From Zunongwangia atlantica 22II14-10F7 (GTDB lineage: Bacteria; Bacteroidota; Bacteroidia; Flavobacteriales; Flavobacteriaceae), in NCBI RefSeq assembly GCF_002094855.1, contig NZ_ARYN01000020.1, forward strand, positions 1 to 64,000: DNA of 64,000 nt, written 5' to 3'. The notes under the pieces are model-generated. The model searched no databases. It was not told the DNA's origin and worked only from the letters and a program-made list of their open reading frames with translations. Numbering within the stretch: the stretch's first letter is position 1; every line of letters begins with the position of its first letter. Of this stretch, positions 9,746 to 18,677 are shown piece after piece. The translations under genes were made by a program, and so were the position numbers.

Positions 9746-9805
9746 ATGAGAACGATACAATTACATCACCATCATCATATCTACTACTGCGCTCAGGCGA
9801 GGTAA
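9746..9805 (+). CDS. hisL: his operon leader peptide, 19 aa with five consecutive His
   Basis: The small frame reads MRTIQLHHHHHIYYCAQAR. Its five adjacent His codons lie at 9764-9778. It sits between an his promoter and an intrinsic terminator that precedes hisG, exactly where a ribosome-stalling leader peptide is expected. When charged tRNA-His is scarce a ribosome would stall in the His run; otherwise it reaches the TAA at 9803. The two following Tyr codons and the Cys are not known to matter. The ORF is too short for routine gene finding. Confidence 0.85.
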   Translation: MRTIQLHHHHHIYYCAQAR

Positions 9806-9851
9806 ATTTGATATGTGGTAATGTTAAGCATATTTAGAAACCCGTTTGAGC
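9791..9851 (+). promoter_or_regulatory. Antiterminator pairing of the his attenuator
   Basis: GCTCAGGCG (9791-9799, inside the end of the leader ORF) can pair with CGTTTGAGC (9843-9851): nine pairs, two of them G-U. The second strand is most of the left arm of the terminator at 9838-9870, so the two structures exclude each other. A ribosome stalled on the His codons leaves 9791-9799 free and favours readthrough; a ribosome reaching the stop codon covers it and favours termination. Confidence 0.6.
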
Positions 9852-9870
9852 TACTCAAACGGGTTTTTTA
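9838..9870 (+). terminator. Attenuator terminator upstream of hisG
   Basis: A perfect 13-bp stem (9838-9850 with 9854-9866) with a CTA loop runs into six T. It lies between the leader peptide and hisG, so it must be regulated for the operon to be expressed. Confidence 0.85.
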
Positions 9871-9928
9871 TTTGTTCAAATTTGACAACTGAAATTAAAC
9901 TAAGCACTAAAAATAAAATGCTTTTGTG

Positions 9929-10792
9929 ATGAAAAAAGAAAAACTAAGGATCGCAATTCAAAAATCTGGCCGCCTAAATGAAGATTCGCTTAAAATCTTA
10001 AAAGACGCCGGGATTTCTATAGATAATGGAAAAGAGCAATTAAAAGCTTCGGCTCGTAATTTTCCTGTAGATGTTCTTTATTTAAGAAATGGTGATATTC
10101 CGCAGTATTTAAGAGATGGCGTGGTAGACGTTGCAATTCTTGGGGAGAATGTGTTGGTAGAAAAAGGGAAAGATATTATTCGTGGTGAAAAGCTGGGATT
10201 CTCTAAATGCCGAGTTTCTTTAGCGGTTCCAAAATCTGTAAAATATAACGGAATCCAGGACCTTGAAGGAAAGAAAATCGCGACCAGTTATCCAAATACG
10301 GTTAAAGAGTATTTAGCTGAAAAGGGAATTTCAGCCGATCTTCATATCATTAATGGTTCTGTTGAAATCGCACCGAATATTGGTTTGGCCGATGCGATTT
10401 GTGATATTGTTTCCAGCGGAAGTACGCTTTTCAAAAACAATTTGAAGGAAGCTGAAGTAATGCTGAAGAGTGAGGCGATTTTGGCCATTTCACCAAAGAT
10501 TTCTGAAGAGCGTCAGCAGATCTTAGATCAGTTACAATTTAGATTGAAATCGGTTTTAAACGCACGAACTTCAAAATACATCTTGCTGAACGCACCAAAC
10601 GATAAGTTAGACGATATCATTAGACTTTTACCAGGAATGCGTTCTCCTACCGTTTTACCATTGGCTGAAGAAGGATGGAGTTCGATTCATACCGTAATTA
10701 ATGAAGAACGTTTTTGGGAAGTGATAGACGAATTAAAACAACACGGCGCAGAAGGATTGCTTGTAGTACCGATTGAGAAGATGGTGTTGTAA
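9929..10792 (+). CDS. hisG: ATP phosphoribosyltransferase, long form
   Basis: This is the first enzyme of histidine biosynthesis, joining ATP and PRPP. The 287-residue length and the C-terminal segment after about residue 210 (ILLNAPNDKLDDIIRLLPGMRSPTVLPL), which resembles the HisG regulatory domain, mark the long, HisZ-independent and feedback-inhibited form. The DAICDIVSSGSTLFKNNL segment is the PRPP-binding region. ATG at 9929 (MKKEKLRIAIQKSGRL) is preferred over the GTG three bases earlier. It opens the gene order hisG-D-C-B-H-A-F-I and follows the attenuator. Confidence 0.97.
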   Translation: MKKEKLRIAIQKSGRLNEDSLKILKDAGISIDNGKEQLKASARNFPVDVLYLRNGDIPQYLRDGVVDVAILGENVLVEKGKDIIRGEKLGFSKCRVSLAVPKSVKYNGIQDLEGKKIATSYPNTVKEYLAEKGISADLHIINGSVEIAPNIGLADAICDIVSSGSTLFKNNLKEAEVMLKSEAILAISPKISEERQQILDQLQFRLKSVLNARTSKYILLNAPNDKLDDIIRLLPGMRSPTVLPLAEEGWSSIHTVINEERFWEVIDELKQHGAEGLLVVPIEKMVL

Positions 10793-10849
10793 ATAATTTG
10801 ATGATGTGTTAATGTGCTAATTCGAAAATTATTAAGTGATTTCGAATTA

Positions 10850-10925
10850 AAAGCTGACAGCTGACAGCTGATGGCTGAAAGCTAAAAGCTAACAACTGTA
10901 AATAGTTAACTGTAAACTGAAAAAA
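10850..10925 (+). repeat. AGCTGA/AAAGCT-type short repeat array in the hisG-hisD gap
   Basis: The 133-bp gap contains repeated AAGCTGACAGCTGACAGC and GGCTGAAAGCTAAAAGC units with a period of about 7 bp, followed by a AACTGTAAACTGAAAAA tail directly before the hisD ATG. Related arrays precede hisC, hisA and hisF. Confidence 0.6.
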
Positions 10926-12209
10926 ATGAACAAAATATATAATCCTTCAAGATCTGAATGGGATGCTGTTTTAAAACGGCCAACAAAAACCGTAGATGAT
11001 ATTGAAGACACGGTAAACCAAATTTTTGCTGAAGTAAAAGCTAAAGGAGATGCTGCAGTAGCAAAATATACTGATATGTTTGATGGGATTAAACTTGAAA
11101 ACACATTGGTAACTTCAGAAGAAATTGCCGCTGCAGAAACTGAAATTTCAGAAGAATTGAAATCGGCCATTCTTTTAGCAAAAAAGAATATCGAAAAATT
11201 TCATGCAGCGCAAAAAACCGAGAAAGTTGAAGTTGAAACTACAAGCGGTGTAAAATGCTGGCAGGAAAAAAGACCAATTCAAAAGATCGGATTATATATT
11301 CCCGGCGGAAGCGCACCTTTATTTTCAACTATTTTAATGTTGGCAGTGCCTGCGGCAATTGCAGGTTGTAAAGAAATCGTGCTTTGTACGCCACCAAATA
11401 AAGAAGGAAAAGTTCATCCAGCTATTTTATATACTGCAAATTTATGCGGAGTAACAAAGATCAATAAGATTGGTGGGATTCAGGCGATTGCAGCGCTCAC
11501 TTTCGGTACCGAAACAGTTCCTAAAGTGTATAAAATTTTTGGTCCAGGGAATCAATTTGTAACGGTAGCGAAACAGTTGGCAACTCGCCATAATGTTTCG
11601 ATCGATATGCCGGCAGGTCCATCAGAATTGTTAGTTGTAGCAGATGATTCGGCTAAACCAGCTTATGTAGCTTCAGATCTGTTGAGTCAGGCAGAGCATG
11701 GTGGTGATAGTCAAGTGATTTTAGTGTCGACTTCAAAAACATTTTTAAATGAAGTTGAAGTAGCTGTTGAAGATCAATTATCAGTACTTCCAAGAAAAGC
11801 CATAGCAGAAAAAGCGATCGAGAATTCAAAACTGATCTATGTTGAAAATAATGAAGTTGCTTTAGATTTGATCAACGAGTATGGCCCGGAGCATTTTATA
11901 ATTTCTACTGAAAATAATGAATTTTACACTGAAGGGATCATTAATGCCGGTTCAGTATTTATTGGGAATTACACGCCTGAAAGTGCTGGTGATTATGCTT
12001 CAGGAACAAATCATACACTTCCAACAAATGGTTACGCAAAGCAATATAGCGGCGTAAACCTGGATAGTTTTATGAAAAGTATGACTTTTCAGCAAATTTC
12101 AGAAGAAGGAATAAAAAGCATTGGTCCCGCAATTGAGTTAATGGCCGAAGCTGAAGGTTTACAAGCACATAAAAATGCAGTGACTTTGAGATTGAAAGAC
12201 TTGAGTTAA
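10926..12209 (+). CDS. hisD: Histidinol dehydrogenase
   Basis: This 427-residue enzyme performs the last two oxidations of the pathway, L-histidinol to L-histidine, with NAD and a bound zinc. Recognisable blocks are IPGGSAPLFSTILMLAVPA, the FGPGNQFVTVAK nucleotide-binding stretch, IDMPAGPSELLVVAD, LLSQAEHGGDSQ (a His zinc ligand and Gln) and EHFI with the C-terminal GTNHTLPT. Length is normal. The start is the only ATG before the conserved N-terminus and lies at the end of the repeat tail. Confidence 0.97.
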   Translation: MNKIYNPSRSEWDAVLKRPTKTVDDIEDTVNQIFAEVKAKGDAAVAKYTDMFDGIKLENTLVTSEEIAAAETEISEELKSAILLAKKNIEKFHAAQKTEKVEVETTSGVKCWQEKRPIQKIGLYIPGGSAPLFSTILMLAVPAAIAGCKEIVLCTPPNKEGKVHPAILYTANLCGVTKINKIGGIQAIAALTFGTETVPKVYKIFGPGNQFVTVAKQLATRHNVSIDMPAGPSELLVVADDSAKPAYVASDLLSQAEHGGDSQVILVSTSKTFLNEVEVAVEDQLSVLPRKAIAEKAIENSKLIYVENNEVALDLINEYGPEHFIISTENNEFYTEGIINAGSVFIGNYTPESAGDYASGTNHTLPTNGYAKQYSGVNLDSFMKSMTFQQISEEGIKSIGPAIELMAEAEGLQAHKNAVTLRLKDLS

Positions 12210-12212
12210 CGT

Positions 12213-12417
12213 GTTAACTAGATTTTAGATCGCTTCGCTGTTAGAAGTTAGAATATAGACTAGAAAAAAATACGATGAGTATTTATTTTGAATGCTAAAT
12301 ATTGAAATTTGAATGAAGCGGATTAAGATTTTTTTTAGACTTGATTTCTTTCCGCTGGAAATGACAAAAAATAAAAAAATGCTGAAGGCTAAAAGCTGAC
12401 AGCTGAAAGCTAAAAAA
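12213..12417 (+). repeat. Composite short repeats in the hisD-hisC gap
   Basis: Three elements occur in order: a TAGATTTTAGATCGCTTCGC unit (from ~12219) that recurs after hisH and hisA, a block containing CGCTGGAAATGACAAA (~12350), and an AGCTGAAGGCTAAAAGC-type array ending at the hisC ATG. The gap has no gene. Confidence 0.6.
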
Positions 12418-13467
12418 ATGCCCACTAATATAAACATACAAAACCTTGTTCGTGAGAACGTGAAGAAATTAAAACCATATTCTTCCGCTCGTGACGAATA
12501 CAAATCAACAGGAACCCAGATGGTTTTTCTTGATGCCAATGAGAATCCGTATCAAACCGATGTAAACCGCTATCCAGATCCGCATCAAAGAAATGTAAAA
12601 GACGAGCTGGCAAAGATCAAAGGCATTAAATCAGAGCAAATCCTGTTAGGAAATGGTAGTGACGAGGTTTTAGATTTGTTGTTCAGGGCGTTTTGTGAGC
12701 CTGGAAAAGACAATGTGATCACGCTTCCGCCAACTTACGGAATGTATAAAGTGCTTTCAGAAATCAACAATATCGAAAATAGGGAAGTGCTACTTTCTCA
12801 GGATTTTGAGCCTCAGGTTTCAGCGATATTGGATAAATCTGATGCTAATTCTAAACTGCTATTTCTTTGTTCGCCAAACAATCCAACGGGCAATACTTTT
12901 TCAGAAGAAAAAGTAGAAGAATTGCTTCAAAATTTCAACGGGCTGGTAATTATCGACGAGGCTTATATTGATTTTTCAGGAAAAGAAAGCTGGTTAAACA
13001 GGCTTCAGGAATATCCAAATTTGGTGATTACACAAACACTTTCCAAAGCCTACGGGATGGCAGGAATCCGATTGGGAATCTGTTGCGCTTCCGAAGAAAT
13101 TATCGAGATTTTAAAGAAAATCAAACCACCTTATAATGTAAATGAATTAACGCAGCAACGTGCTTTAAACCGAATTTTGGATGTTGAAAATGTGGAGAGT
13201 GAAGTTGCCGATATTCTAAAAGGTAGAGACGAATTATTTAGGGTGTTGCTGGAAGTTTCTTATGTTGAAAAAATCTATCCCTCAGATGCGAATTTCATTT
13301 TAGTGAAAGTCGATAATGCAACGGCCAGATACGATCAATTGATCGAAAAAGGAATTGTAATTAGAAATAGAACCACACAACCGCTTTGCGAAAATACTCT
13401 GCGTTTAACCGTAGGAACCACTCAAGAAAATCAAAAATTAATTACCGCTTTAAAAAGCCTAATCTAA
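12418..13467 (+). CDS. hisC: Histidinol-phosphate aminotransferase
   Basis: This 349-residue PLP enzyme transaminates imidazole-acetol phosphate to histidinol phosphate. Visible fold-type I motifs are [30 protein letters not shown] (PLP-contacting Asp and Tyr) and [14 protein letters not shown] with the Schiff-base Lys. The C-terminal NTLRLTVGT block carries the substrate-carboxylate Arg. hisB begins 5 bp after its stop, so the two are closely coupled, in contrast to the long repeat-filled gap before hisC. Confidence 0.97.
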   Translation: MPTNINIQNLVRENVKKLKPYSSARDEYKSTGTQMVFLDANENPYQTDVNRYPDPHQRNVKDELAKIKGIKSEQILLGNGSDEVLDLLFRAFCEPGKDNVITLPPTYGMYKVLSEINNIENREVLLSQDFEPQVSAILDKSDANSKLLFLCSPNNPTGNTFSEEKVEELLQNFNGLVIIDEAYIDFSGKESWLNRLQEYPNLVITQTLSKAYGMAGIRLGICCASEEIIEILKKIKPPYNVNELTQQRALNRILDVENVESEVADILKGRDELFRVLLEVSYVEKIYPSDANFILVKVDNATARYDQLIEKGIVIRNRTTQPLCENTLRLTVGTTQENQKLITALKSLI

Positions 13468-13472
13468 TTAAA

Positions 13473-14612
13473 ATGCAAAAAGTTTTATTTATAGATCGTG
13501 ACGGAACGATTATCCTGGAGCCGGAAGATTATCAGGTAGACAAGTTAGAAAAACTGGAGTTTTACCCGGAAGCATTGTTCTATTTGTCGAAAATCGCCAA
13601 AGAATTAGATTACGAATTAGTAATGGTAACTAATCAGGATGGTTTGGGAACCGAGGTTTATCCGGAAGATCAATTTTGGCCGATTCAGAATTTCGTGGTA
13701 AAAACCTTCGAAAATGAAGGCGTGAAATTCAGTGATATTTTAATAGATAGAACTTTTGCAAAAGATAACCAGCCTACCAGAAAGCCAAATACAGGTTTGT
13801 TGGAAAGAAAGTATTTGAATTCTGAAGGATACGATATGGCAAATTCGATCATGATTGGTGATCGTATGACCGATATTGAATTTGCTTATAATTTCGGCGG
13901 AAAAGGAATTTTTATCGATACCCATGAAGATTTAGCGACGGATGAATTGAAAAATGATGTTTCTAAACTGAAGGAAACAATAGTACTGAAAACTTCCAGC
14001 TGGAAAGAAATTTATGAGTTTTTAAAACTGAAAGATCGTACTGCTGAAATTGAAAGAAAAACTAACGAAACTGATATAAAGATCAAGTTGAATCTTGACG
14101 GAACCGGGAAAGCGGAAATTTCTACCGGGATTGCATTTTTTGATCATATGTTAGATCAAATCGCACGTCACGGTCAAATGGATTTGGTGGTAAAAGTAGA
14201 TGGCGATCTTGAAGTTGATGAGCACCACACGATCGAAGATACCGCAATTGCTCTGGGCGAAGTCTATGCAAAAGCTTTGGGTAATAAGTTAGGAATCGAG
14301 CGATACGGATTTTGTTTGCCAATGGACGATTGCTTAGCGCAGGTAGCGATCGATTTTGGCGGCCGAAATTGGTTAGTTTGGGAAGCCGATTTTAAACGTG
14401 AAATGGTTGGGAAAATGCCTACAGAAATGTTCTATCATTTCTTCAAATCATTTACCGATGGCGCCAAGGCAAACCTGAATGTAAAAGCCGAAGGAACAAA
14501 CGAACATCATAAGATCGAAGCGATTTTTAAAGCCTTTGCAAAAGCGATAAAAATGGCGGTTAAAAGAGACACAGAAAAAATGATCTTACCTTCAACAAAA
14601 GGAATGCTTTAA
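13473..14612 (+). CDS. hisB: Bifunctional histidinol-phosphatase / imidazoleglycerol-phosphate dehydratase
   Basis: The 379-residue fusion has an N-terminal HAD phosphatase (FIDRDGTI with the nucleophile Asp; [10 protein letters not shown]) and a C-terminal dehydratase ([48 protein letters not shown]) with its His-rich manganese sites. The C-terminal part catalyses the sixth step and the N-terminal part dephosphorylates histidinol phosphate. ATG at 13473 is chosen because the conserved [12 protein letters not shown] begins there; the frame is open 87 bp upstream, but that stretch overlaps hisC. Confidence 0.96.
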   Translation: MQKVLFIDRDGTIILEPEDYQVDKLEKLEFYPEALFYLSKIAKELDYELVMVTNQDGLGTEVYPEDQFWPIQNFVVKTFENEGVKFSDILIDRTFAKDNQPTRKPNTGLLERKYLNSEGYDMANSIMIGDRMTDIEFAYNFGGKGIFIDTHEDLATDELKNDVSKLKETIVLKTSSWKEIYEFLKLKDRTAEIERKTNETDIKIKLNLDGTGKAEISTGIAFFDHMLDQIARHGQMDLVVKVDGDLEVDEHHTIEDTAIALGEVYAKALGNKLGIERYGFCLPMDDCLAQVAIDFGGRNWLVWEADFKREMVGKMPTEMFYHFFKSFTDGAKANLNVKAEGTNEHHKIEAIFKAFAKAIKMAVKRDTEKMILPSTKGML

Positions 14613-14688
14613 TAGTATTGAGAATTGGGTATAGAGTAGTTAGTGGCTAAACTCAATACTCAATTCTAACTGACGAACTACGATAAAA

Positions 14689-15276
14689 ATGAAAATAGCA
14701 ATTATAGATTACGGCGCAGGGAATATTCAGAGTATCAAATTCGCAGTAAAACGACTTGGTTTTGAAGCTGTGCTTACAGATGATGCTGAAGAAATCAAAT
14801 CGGCAGATAAGGTGATCTTTCCGGGAGTAGGAGAGGCGAGTAGTGCGATGAAGATGCTAAAGTCAACCGGATTAGATAAAGTGATTCCGCTTCTTAAGCA
14901 ACCAGTTTTGGGAATATGTCTCGGGATGCAATTGATGTGTGAATATTGTGAGGAAGGAGATACGCCAGGATTATCGATCTTTGATGCGAAAGTGGTGAAG
15001 TTTGATAATACGGTTAAAGTGCCGCAAATTGGCTGGAATCAGATTTACGATTTACGATCAGATCTGTTTGAAGGTGTGAACGAAAAAGAATATGTTTATT
15101 TGGTGCATAGCTTTTATGTGAAGGAATGCGAAGAAACGATTTGTTCTACGGAATACGGAGTAGAATACACTTCAGCAATCAAAAAGAATAATTTCTACGG
15201 GGTACAATTTCATCCAGAAAAAAGCAGTAAAGCCGGAGAAAAGATTTTGGAGAACTTTTTAAAATTGGAAAAATAG
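14689..15276 (+). CDS. hisH: Imidazole glycerol phosphate synthase, glutaminase subunit
   Basis: A 195-residue class I glutamine amidotransferase that supplies ammonia to HisF. The nucleophile Cys lies in LGICLGMQLM and the catalytic His-Glu pair in VQFHPEKS near the C-terminus. The N-terminus IIDYGAGNIQSI is diagnostic. It lies 76 bp after hisB and, unusually, is separated from hisF by hisA, the common hisH-A-F order. Confidence 0.97.
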   Translation: MKIAIIDYGAGNIQSIKFAVKRLGFEAVLTDDAEEIKSADKVIFPGVGEASSAMKMLKSTGLDKVIPLLKQPVLGICLGMQLMCEYCEEGDTPGLSIFDAKVVKFDNTVKVPQIGWNQIYDLRSDLFEGVNEKEYVYLVHSFYVKECEETICSTEYGVEYTSAIKKNNFYGVQFHPEKSSKAGEKILENFLKLEK

Positions 15277-15434
15277 AATATAGATCGCTGCGCTGTTAGA
15301 TCTGAGAAAATAGATTAAAGAACCAGAATTAATTTTGAATGTTTAATTCTGAATTTTTGAATTAAAAAACTGATAGCTGAAGGCTAATAGCTAATAGCTC
15401 AATTAACTGTCAACCGTAAACTGTAAACTGAAAA
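15277..15434 (+). repeat. Composite short repeats in the hisH-hisA gap
   Basis: The gap carries a TAGATCGCTGCGCTGTTAGA unit (~15286, related to those after hisD and hisA), a TTTTGAATGTTTAATTCTGA block (~15332) and AGCTGAAGGCTAATAGC-type repeats, ending in AACTGTAAACTGAAAAATG-like sequence at the hisA start. Confidence 0.55.
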
Positions 15435-16166
15435 ATGCGTTTAATACCAGCAATAGATATAATAGATGGAAAGTGCGTAAGACTTTCTAAAGGTGATTAT
15501 AACACCAAAAAAGTATATAATGAAAATCCGCTTGAGGTTGCGAAATCTTTTGAAGCTCACGGCATCGAGTATCTTCATTTAGTAGATCTTGATGGTGCAA
15601 AATCGAAGCATATTGTAAACCATAAAATTTTAGAAACGATAGCTTCTAAAACCAATCTAAAAATTGATTTTGGTGGCGGATTAAAAACCGATAAAGATCT
15701 CGAAATCGCTTTTGAATGCGGAGCAAAACAAATTACCGGAGGAAGTATAGCAGTAAAAGATCCGGAGACTTTTAAAAGCTGGTTAGAAAAATTTGGTTCA
15801 GAAAAGATCATTTTGGGCGCCGATGCTAATAATGAAAAAGTTGCTGTAGGCGGATGGTTAGAGGAATCTGAGAAGGAGTTGATTCCATTTATATCTGCAT
15901 ATCAAAAAGAAGGCGTAAAGTATGTAATTTGTACCGATATTTCTAAAGACGGAATGCTACAAGGACCTGCTTTTGATCTTTATGATCGTATTTTAAGAGA
16001 GAATCCAGAAATCAATTTAATAGCTTCGGGAGGAATATCGAAATTCGATGAATTATTAGAACTTTCTGAATTAGGATGTGAAGGAACGATCATTGGGAAA
16101 GCCATCTATGAAGGAAGAATCAGCTTAAAGCAATTAGAAAACTATATTCTAAACGACGGACAGTAA
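15435..16166 (+). CDS. hisA: ProFAR isomerase (HisA)
   Basis: The 243-residue (beta/alpha)8 enzyme isomerises the ProFAR aminoaldose to PRFAR. The catalytic Asp lies in [18 protein letters not shown] and the second in [16 protein letters not shown]; the phosphate-binding repeats FGGGLKTD and [11 protein letters not shown] are in the expected halves of the barrel. The start ATG is directly at the end of the upstream repeat block. Confidence 0.97.
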   Translation: MRLIPAIDIIDGKCVRLSKGDYNTKKVYNENPLEVAKSFEAHGIEYLHLVDLDGAKSKHIVNHKILETIASKTNLKIDFGGGLKTDKDLEIAFECGAKQITGGSIAVKDPETFKSWLEKFGSEKIILGADANNEKVAVGGWLEESEKELIPFISAYQKEGVKYVICTDISKDGMLQGPAFDLYDRILRENPEINLIASGGISKFDELLELSELGCEGTIIGKAIYEGRISLKQLENYILNDGQ

Positions 16167-16427
16167 ATTAGATTTTAGAACGCTATGCTGTTAGAAGTTA
16201 GATTTGAGAGATTAAACCTAAGAACTAAGAATTAGGATTTATTTTGAATGCTCAATTTTGAATTTAGAATGAAATGCACTAAGATTTCTCGACTTTATTT
16301 AATTACGCCTGCCTGCGGCAAGGCTGGCTCGAAATGACAAATAATTGAAAAGTAGCTGAAGGCTAAAAGCTGACTGCTGACAGCTAAAGGCTGATAGCAA
16401 AAAAAACGTATACTGTAAACTAAAAAA
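16167..16427 (+). repeat. Composite short repeats in the hisA-hisF gap
   Basis: This is the longest gap in the operon (261 bp). It repeats the TAGATTTTAGAACGCTATGC unit, then a TGCTCAATTTTGAATTTAGA block, a fragment with AAGATTTCTCGAC and GGCTCGAAATGACAAA (interrupted by a CTGCCTGCGGCAAGGC insert), and an AGCTGAAGGCTAAAAGCTGA array. No coding sequence is seen. Confidence 0.6.
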
Positions 16428-17183
16428 ATGCTAACAAAAAGAATAATTCCCTGCCTGGATATAAAAAACGGAAGAACCGTTAAAGGTATTAATTTCGTTG
16501 ATCTAAGAGATGCTGGTGATCCGGTTGAACTTGCCGCAAAATATGCTGAAACCGGCGCTGATGAGCTTGTATTTCTGGATATTTCAGCTACTGAAGAACG
16601 TCGTAAAACTTTAGCGAATCTTGTTTTGCGAGTGGCCGAAAAAGTAAACATTCCATTTACAGTGGGCGGCGGGATTTCTTCCGTAGAAGATGTTGATATT
16701 TTGTTGAAGAACGGTGCAGATAAGGTTTCGGTAAACTCTTCCGCAGTAAAAAATCCAGATCTAATTAATGAGCTTTCTCAAAAGTTTGGTGCGCAGTGCA
16801 TCACTGTAGCTATCGATGCAAAACAGATAAGCGGTCAATGGATCGTTCATTTAGTTGGTGGTAAAGTTCCAACCGAACTCGATCTATTCGAATGGGCGAA
16901 AGAAGTAGAAAAGCGCGGTGCAGGAGAAATCTTGTTTACATCGATGAATAATGACGGTACTAAAGATGGTTTTGCTAATATTGCACTCAAGAAATTATCT
17001 GAAGATCTAAATATTCCTATCATTGCTTCGGGCGGTGCAGGTAATATTCAGCATTTTGTGGATACGTTTAAAGAGGGAAAAGCAGATGCGGCTTTGGCAG
17101 CAAGTGTTTTTCATTTTAAAGAAATAGAAATTCCAGATCTTAAAAAAGAACTGGCAGACCAGGGAATTCCTGTAAGAATATAA
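16428..17183 (+). CDS. hisF: Imidazole glycerol phosphate synthase, cyclase subunit
   Basis: The 251-residue barrel uses ammonia from HisH to form imidazole glycerol phosphate and AICAR. Catalytic residues are in [16 protein letters not shown] (Asp about residue 11) and [13 protein letters not shown] (second Asp). Phosphate sites are [11 protein letters not shown] and [11 protein letters not shown]. Length and all blocks are normal. hisIE follows after 10 bp without a repeat. Confidence 0.97.
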   Translation: MLTKRIIPCLDIKNGRTVKGINFVDLRDAGDPVELAAKYAETGADELVFLDISATEERRKTLANLVLRVAEKVNIPFTVGGGISSVEDVDILLKNGADKVSVNSSAVKNPDLINELSQKFGAQCITVAIDAKQISGQWIVHLVGGKVPTELDLFEWAKEVEKRGAGEILFTSMNNDGTKDGFANIALKKLSEDLNIPIIASGGAGNIQHFVDTFKEGKADAALAASVFHFKEIEIPDLKKELADQGIPVRI

Positions 17184-17193
17184 AATTATAGAG

Positions 17194-17811
17194 ATGAATA
17201 TCGATTTTGATAAAAATAGCGACGGATTAGTACCCGCAATTATTCAGGATGCAACTACGAAAAAAGTCCTGATGTTGGGGTATATGAATGAAGAAGCCTA
17301 TCTGAAAACCAACGAAACGAAGAAGGTTACTTTTTTTAGCCGAACTAAAAATCGTTTATGGACCAAAGGTGAAGAAAGTGGAAACTTTTTGCATCTGGTT
17401 TCTATAAAAAATGATTGCGATAATGATACGCTTTTGGTGATGGTGAATCCGCAGGGACCAACCTGCCATAAAGGAACCGATACTTGTTGGGGCGAAGAAA
17501 ATGAAGCTTCTTTTGGCTTTTTATCAGAATTAGAAGGCATTATTGCGCAGCGTAAAAAAATGAGCGAAGTAGAACCCGAATTGCGTGAGGATAAAGACTC
17601 GTATGTGGTTTCCCTTTTTGATAAAGGAATCAACAAAATCGCCCAAAAAGTCGGCGAAGAAGCTGTTGAGGTAGTAATCGAAGCAAAGGATGATGATGAA
17701 GATCTTTTCCTTAACGAAAGCGCAGATTTGCTGTTTCATTACCTAATTCTTTTAAAAGCGAAGGGCTACGGATTAAAAGACATTTCTAAAGTTTTAGAGG
17801 CAAGACACTAA
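17194..17811 (+). CDS. hisI: Bifunctional phosphoribosyl-AMP cyclohydrolase / phosphoribosyl-ATP pyrophosphatase
   Basis: The 205-residue HisIE fusion has an N-terminal cyclohydrolase domain (MLGYMNEEAYLKT, FFSRTKNRLWTKGEESGNF, DCDNDTLL, and GPTCHKGTDTCW with its zinc Cys and His) and a C-terminal all-alpha pyrophosphatase domain (KVGEEAVEVVIEAKDDDED, ESADLLFHYLILL). It performs steps two and three of histidine synthesis. Its TAA is immediately followed by the ATG of the thiamine pyrophosphokinase gene, so that gene is probably part of the transcript. Confidence 0.96.
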   Translation: MNIDFDKNSDGLVPAIIQDATTKKVLMLGYMNEEAYLKTNETKKVTFFSRTKNRLWTKGEESGNFLHLVSIKNDCDNDTLLVMVNPQGPTCHKGTDTCWGEENEASFGFLSELEGIIAQRKKMSEVEPELREDKDSYVVSLFDKGINKIAQKVGEEAVEVVIEAKDDDEDLFLNESADLLFHYLILLKAKGYGLKDISKVLEARH

Positions 17812-18456
17812 ATGAAACTGTACAGGAAAACGCATAAATCTGAAGCGCAGGTCGTTTTGTTTATCAACGGCCAGTTTCCTGAAAAAATGCCTTTGCTGGA
17901 CGGTTTTGAGAAGATTTACTGTACAGATGGCGCATATTCCAAGCTTCTGCAAAACGGTATTCAGCCAGATTTGGTTTCTGGTGATTTCGATTCATTAGCA
18001 ATTTCTGAAATTAATGCCGAAACCAAGATCGTTGAAACTCCAGATCAAAATGCTACAGATTTCGAGAAGATCTTAAAGATCATCATTGAAGAGGGTTTTA
18101 AAAGCGTCGCAGTTTATGGTTGCAGCGGCTTAGAACAGGATCATTTTTTAGGAAATTTGAATTCGATGCTGAAGCATAAAGATGAAATTGAGATTCGCTG
18201 TTTTGATGATTTTGGCTTTTATTTTTTTGCTGAAATGAATATCGAAATTATCGATTTTCAGGATGAAATTATTTCACTATTTCCTTTTCCTGAAGCCAAA
18301 AATATCTATTCTAAAGGTGTAAAATACCCTCTAAACGGCGAAGATCTAAGTATTACCACCAGAATTGGAACCCGAAATACGATCACGAGCGAAAAAGTAC
18401 ATCTAAAGTTTACTTCGGGCAACTTACTGGTGTTTGTACAATCAAAACAGGCTTGA
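17812..18456 (+). CDS. Thiamine pyrophosphokinase
   Basis: The 214-residue protein carries the hallmark blocks of thiamine diphosphokinase: LVSGDFDSL, DQNATDFEKIL, GLEQDHFLGNL and the thiamine-pocket-like TRIGTRNTITSE near the C-terminus. The enzyme transfers pyrophosphate from ATP to thiamine. The ATG abuts the hisIE stop codon with no spacing, so translation is probably coupled. There is no known metabolic tie to histidine; linkage may be an operon convenience or reflect shared use of purine-pathway intermediates (AICAR), which is speculation. Confidence 0.88.
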   Translation: MKLYRKTHKSEAQVVLFINGQFPEKMPLLDGFEKIYCTDGAYSKLLQNGIQPDLVSGDFDSLAISEINAETKIVETPDQNATDFEKILKIIIEEGFKSVAVYGCSGLEQDHFLGNLNSMLKHKDEIEIRCFDDFGFYFFAEMNIEIIDFQDEIISLFPFPEAKNIYSKGVKYPLNGEDLSITTRIGTRNTITSEKVHLKFTSGNLLVFVQSKQA

Positions 18457-18472
18457 AAAGTTCTGATTTTAA

Positions 18473-18573
18473 GTGAACTACCTCGGGGCAAGCCCAGGAG
18501 AAAATCATTGTAAACAAATTTTTAATTTCCAGGCAAGCCTCGGAGTATTAAACCCTTTGGCGGTGCCAATAAA
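18473..18573 (-). repeat. Dispersed ~95-bp intergenic repeat, copy 1 (inverted)
   Basis: Read on the minus strand it matches the copies at 31843, 33012 and 34264. Landmarks are TTGGCACCGCC (18561 region), GAGGCTTGCC, AAATTAAAAATTTGTTT and GGGCTTGCCCCGAGGTAGTT. It lies just after the thiamine kinase gene. Confidence 0.7.
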
Positions 18574-18618
18574 AAAGCTAAAATCAGCAAAATTTTGATA
18601 TCGTTTTTAGCTTTTTTA
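18571..18618. terminator. Bidirectional terminator-like hairpin
   Basis: AAAAAGCTAAAA (18572-18583) pairs with TTTTAGCTTTTT (18605-18616), with A and T tracts on both sides. It lies between convergent genes and could serve the his/thiamine operon and the minus-strand gene. Confidence 0.6.
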
Positions 18619-18677
18619 TAGTCTTTGCTGAAATTGGATAATTTAGAAGCAGATTTTAAAAGTCTATTCTACAATCC

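Noticed and set aside
9764-9778. CAT/CAC run as a simple-sequence repeat
   Set aside because: It is in frame within a leader ORF directly before a terminator and hisG, so it is better explained as attenuator His codons.
10850-10925. Possible CRISPR array in the his operon gaps
   Set aside because: Repeat units are only ~7-20 bp, imperfect and without unique spacers of constant length; there are no cas genes in the window.
13386-13472. Upstream extension of hisB
   Set aside because: It overlaps the end of hisC and adds residues not found before the conserved [12 protein letters not shown] start.
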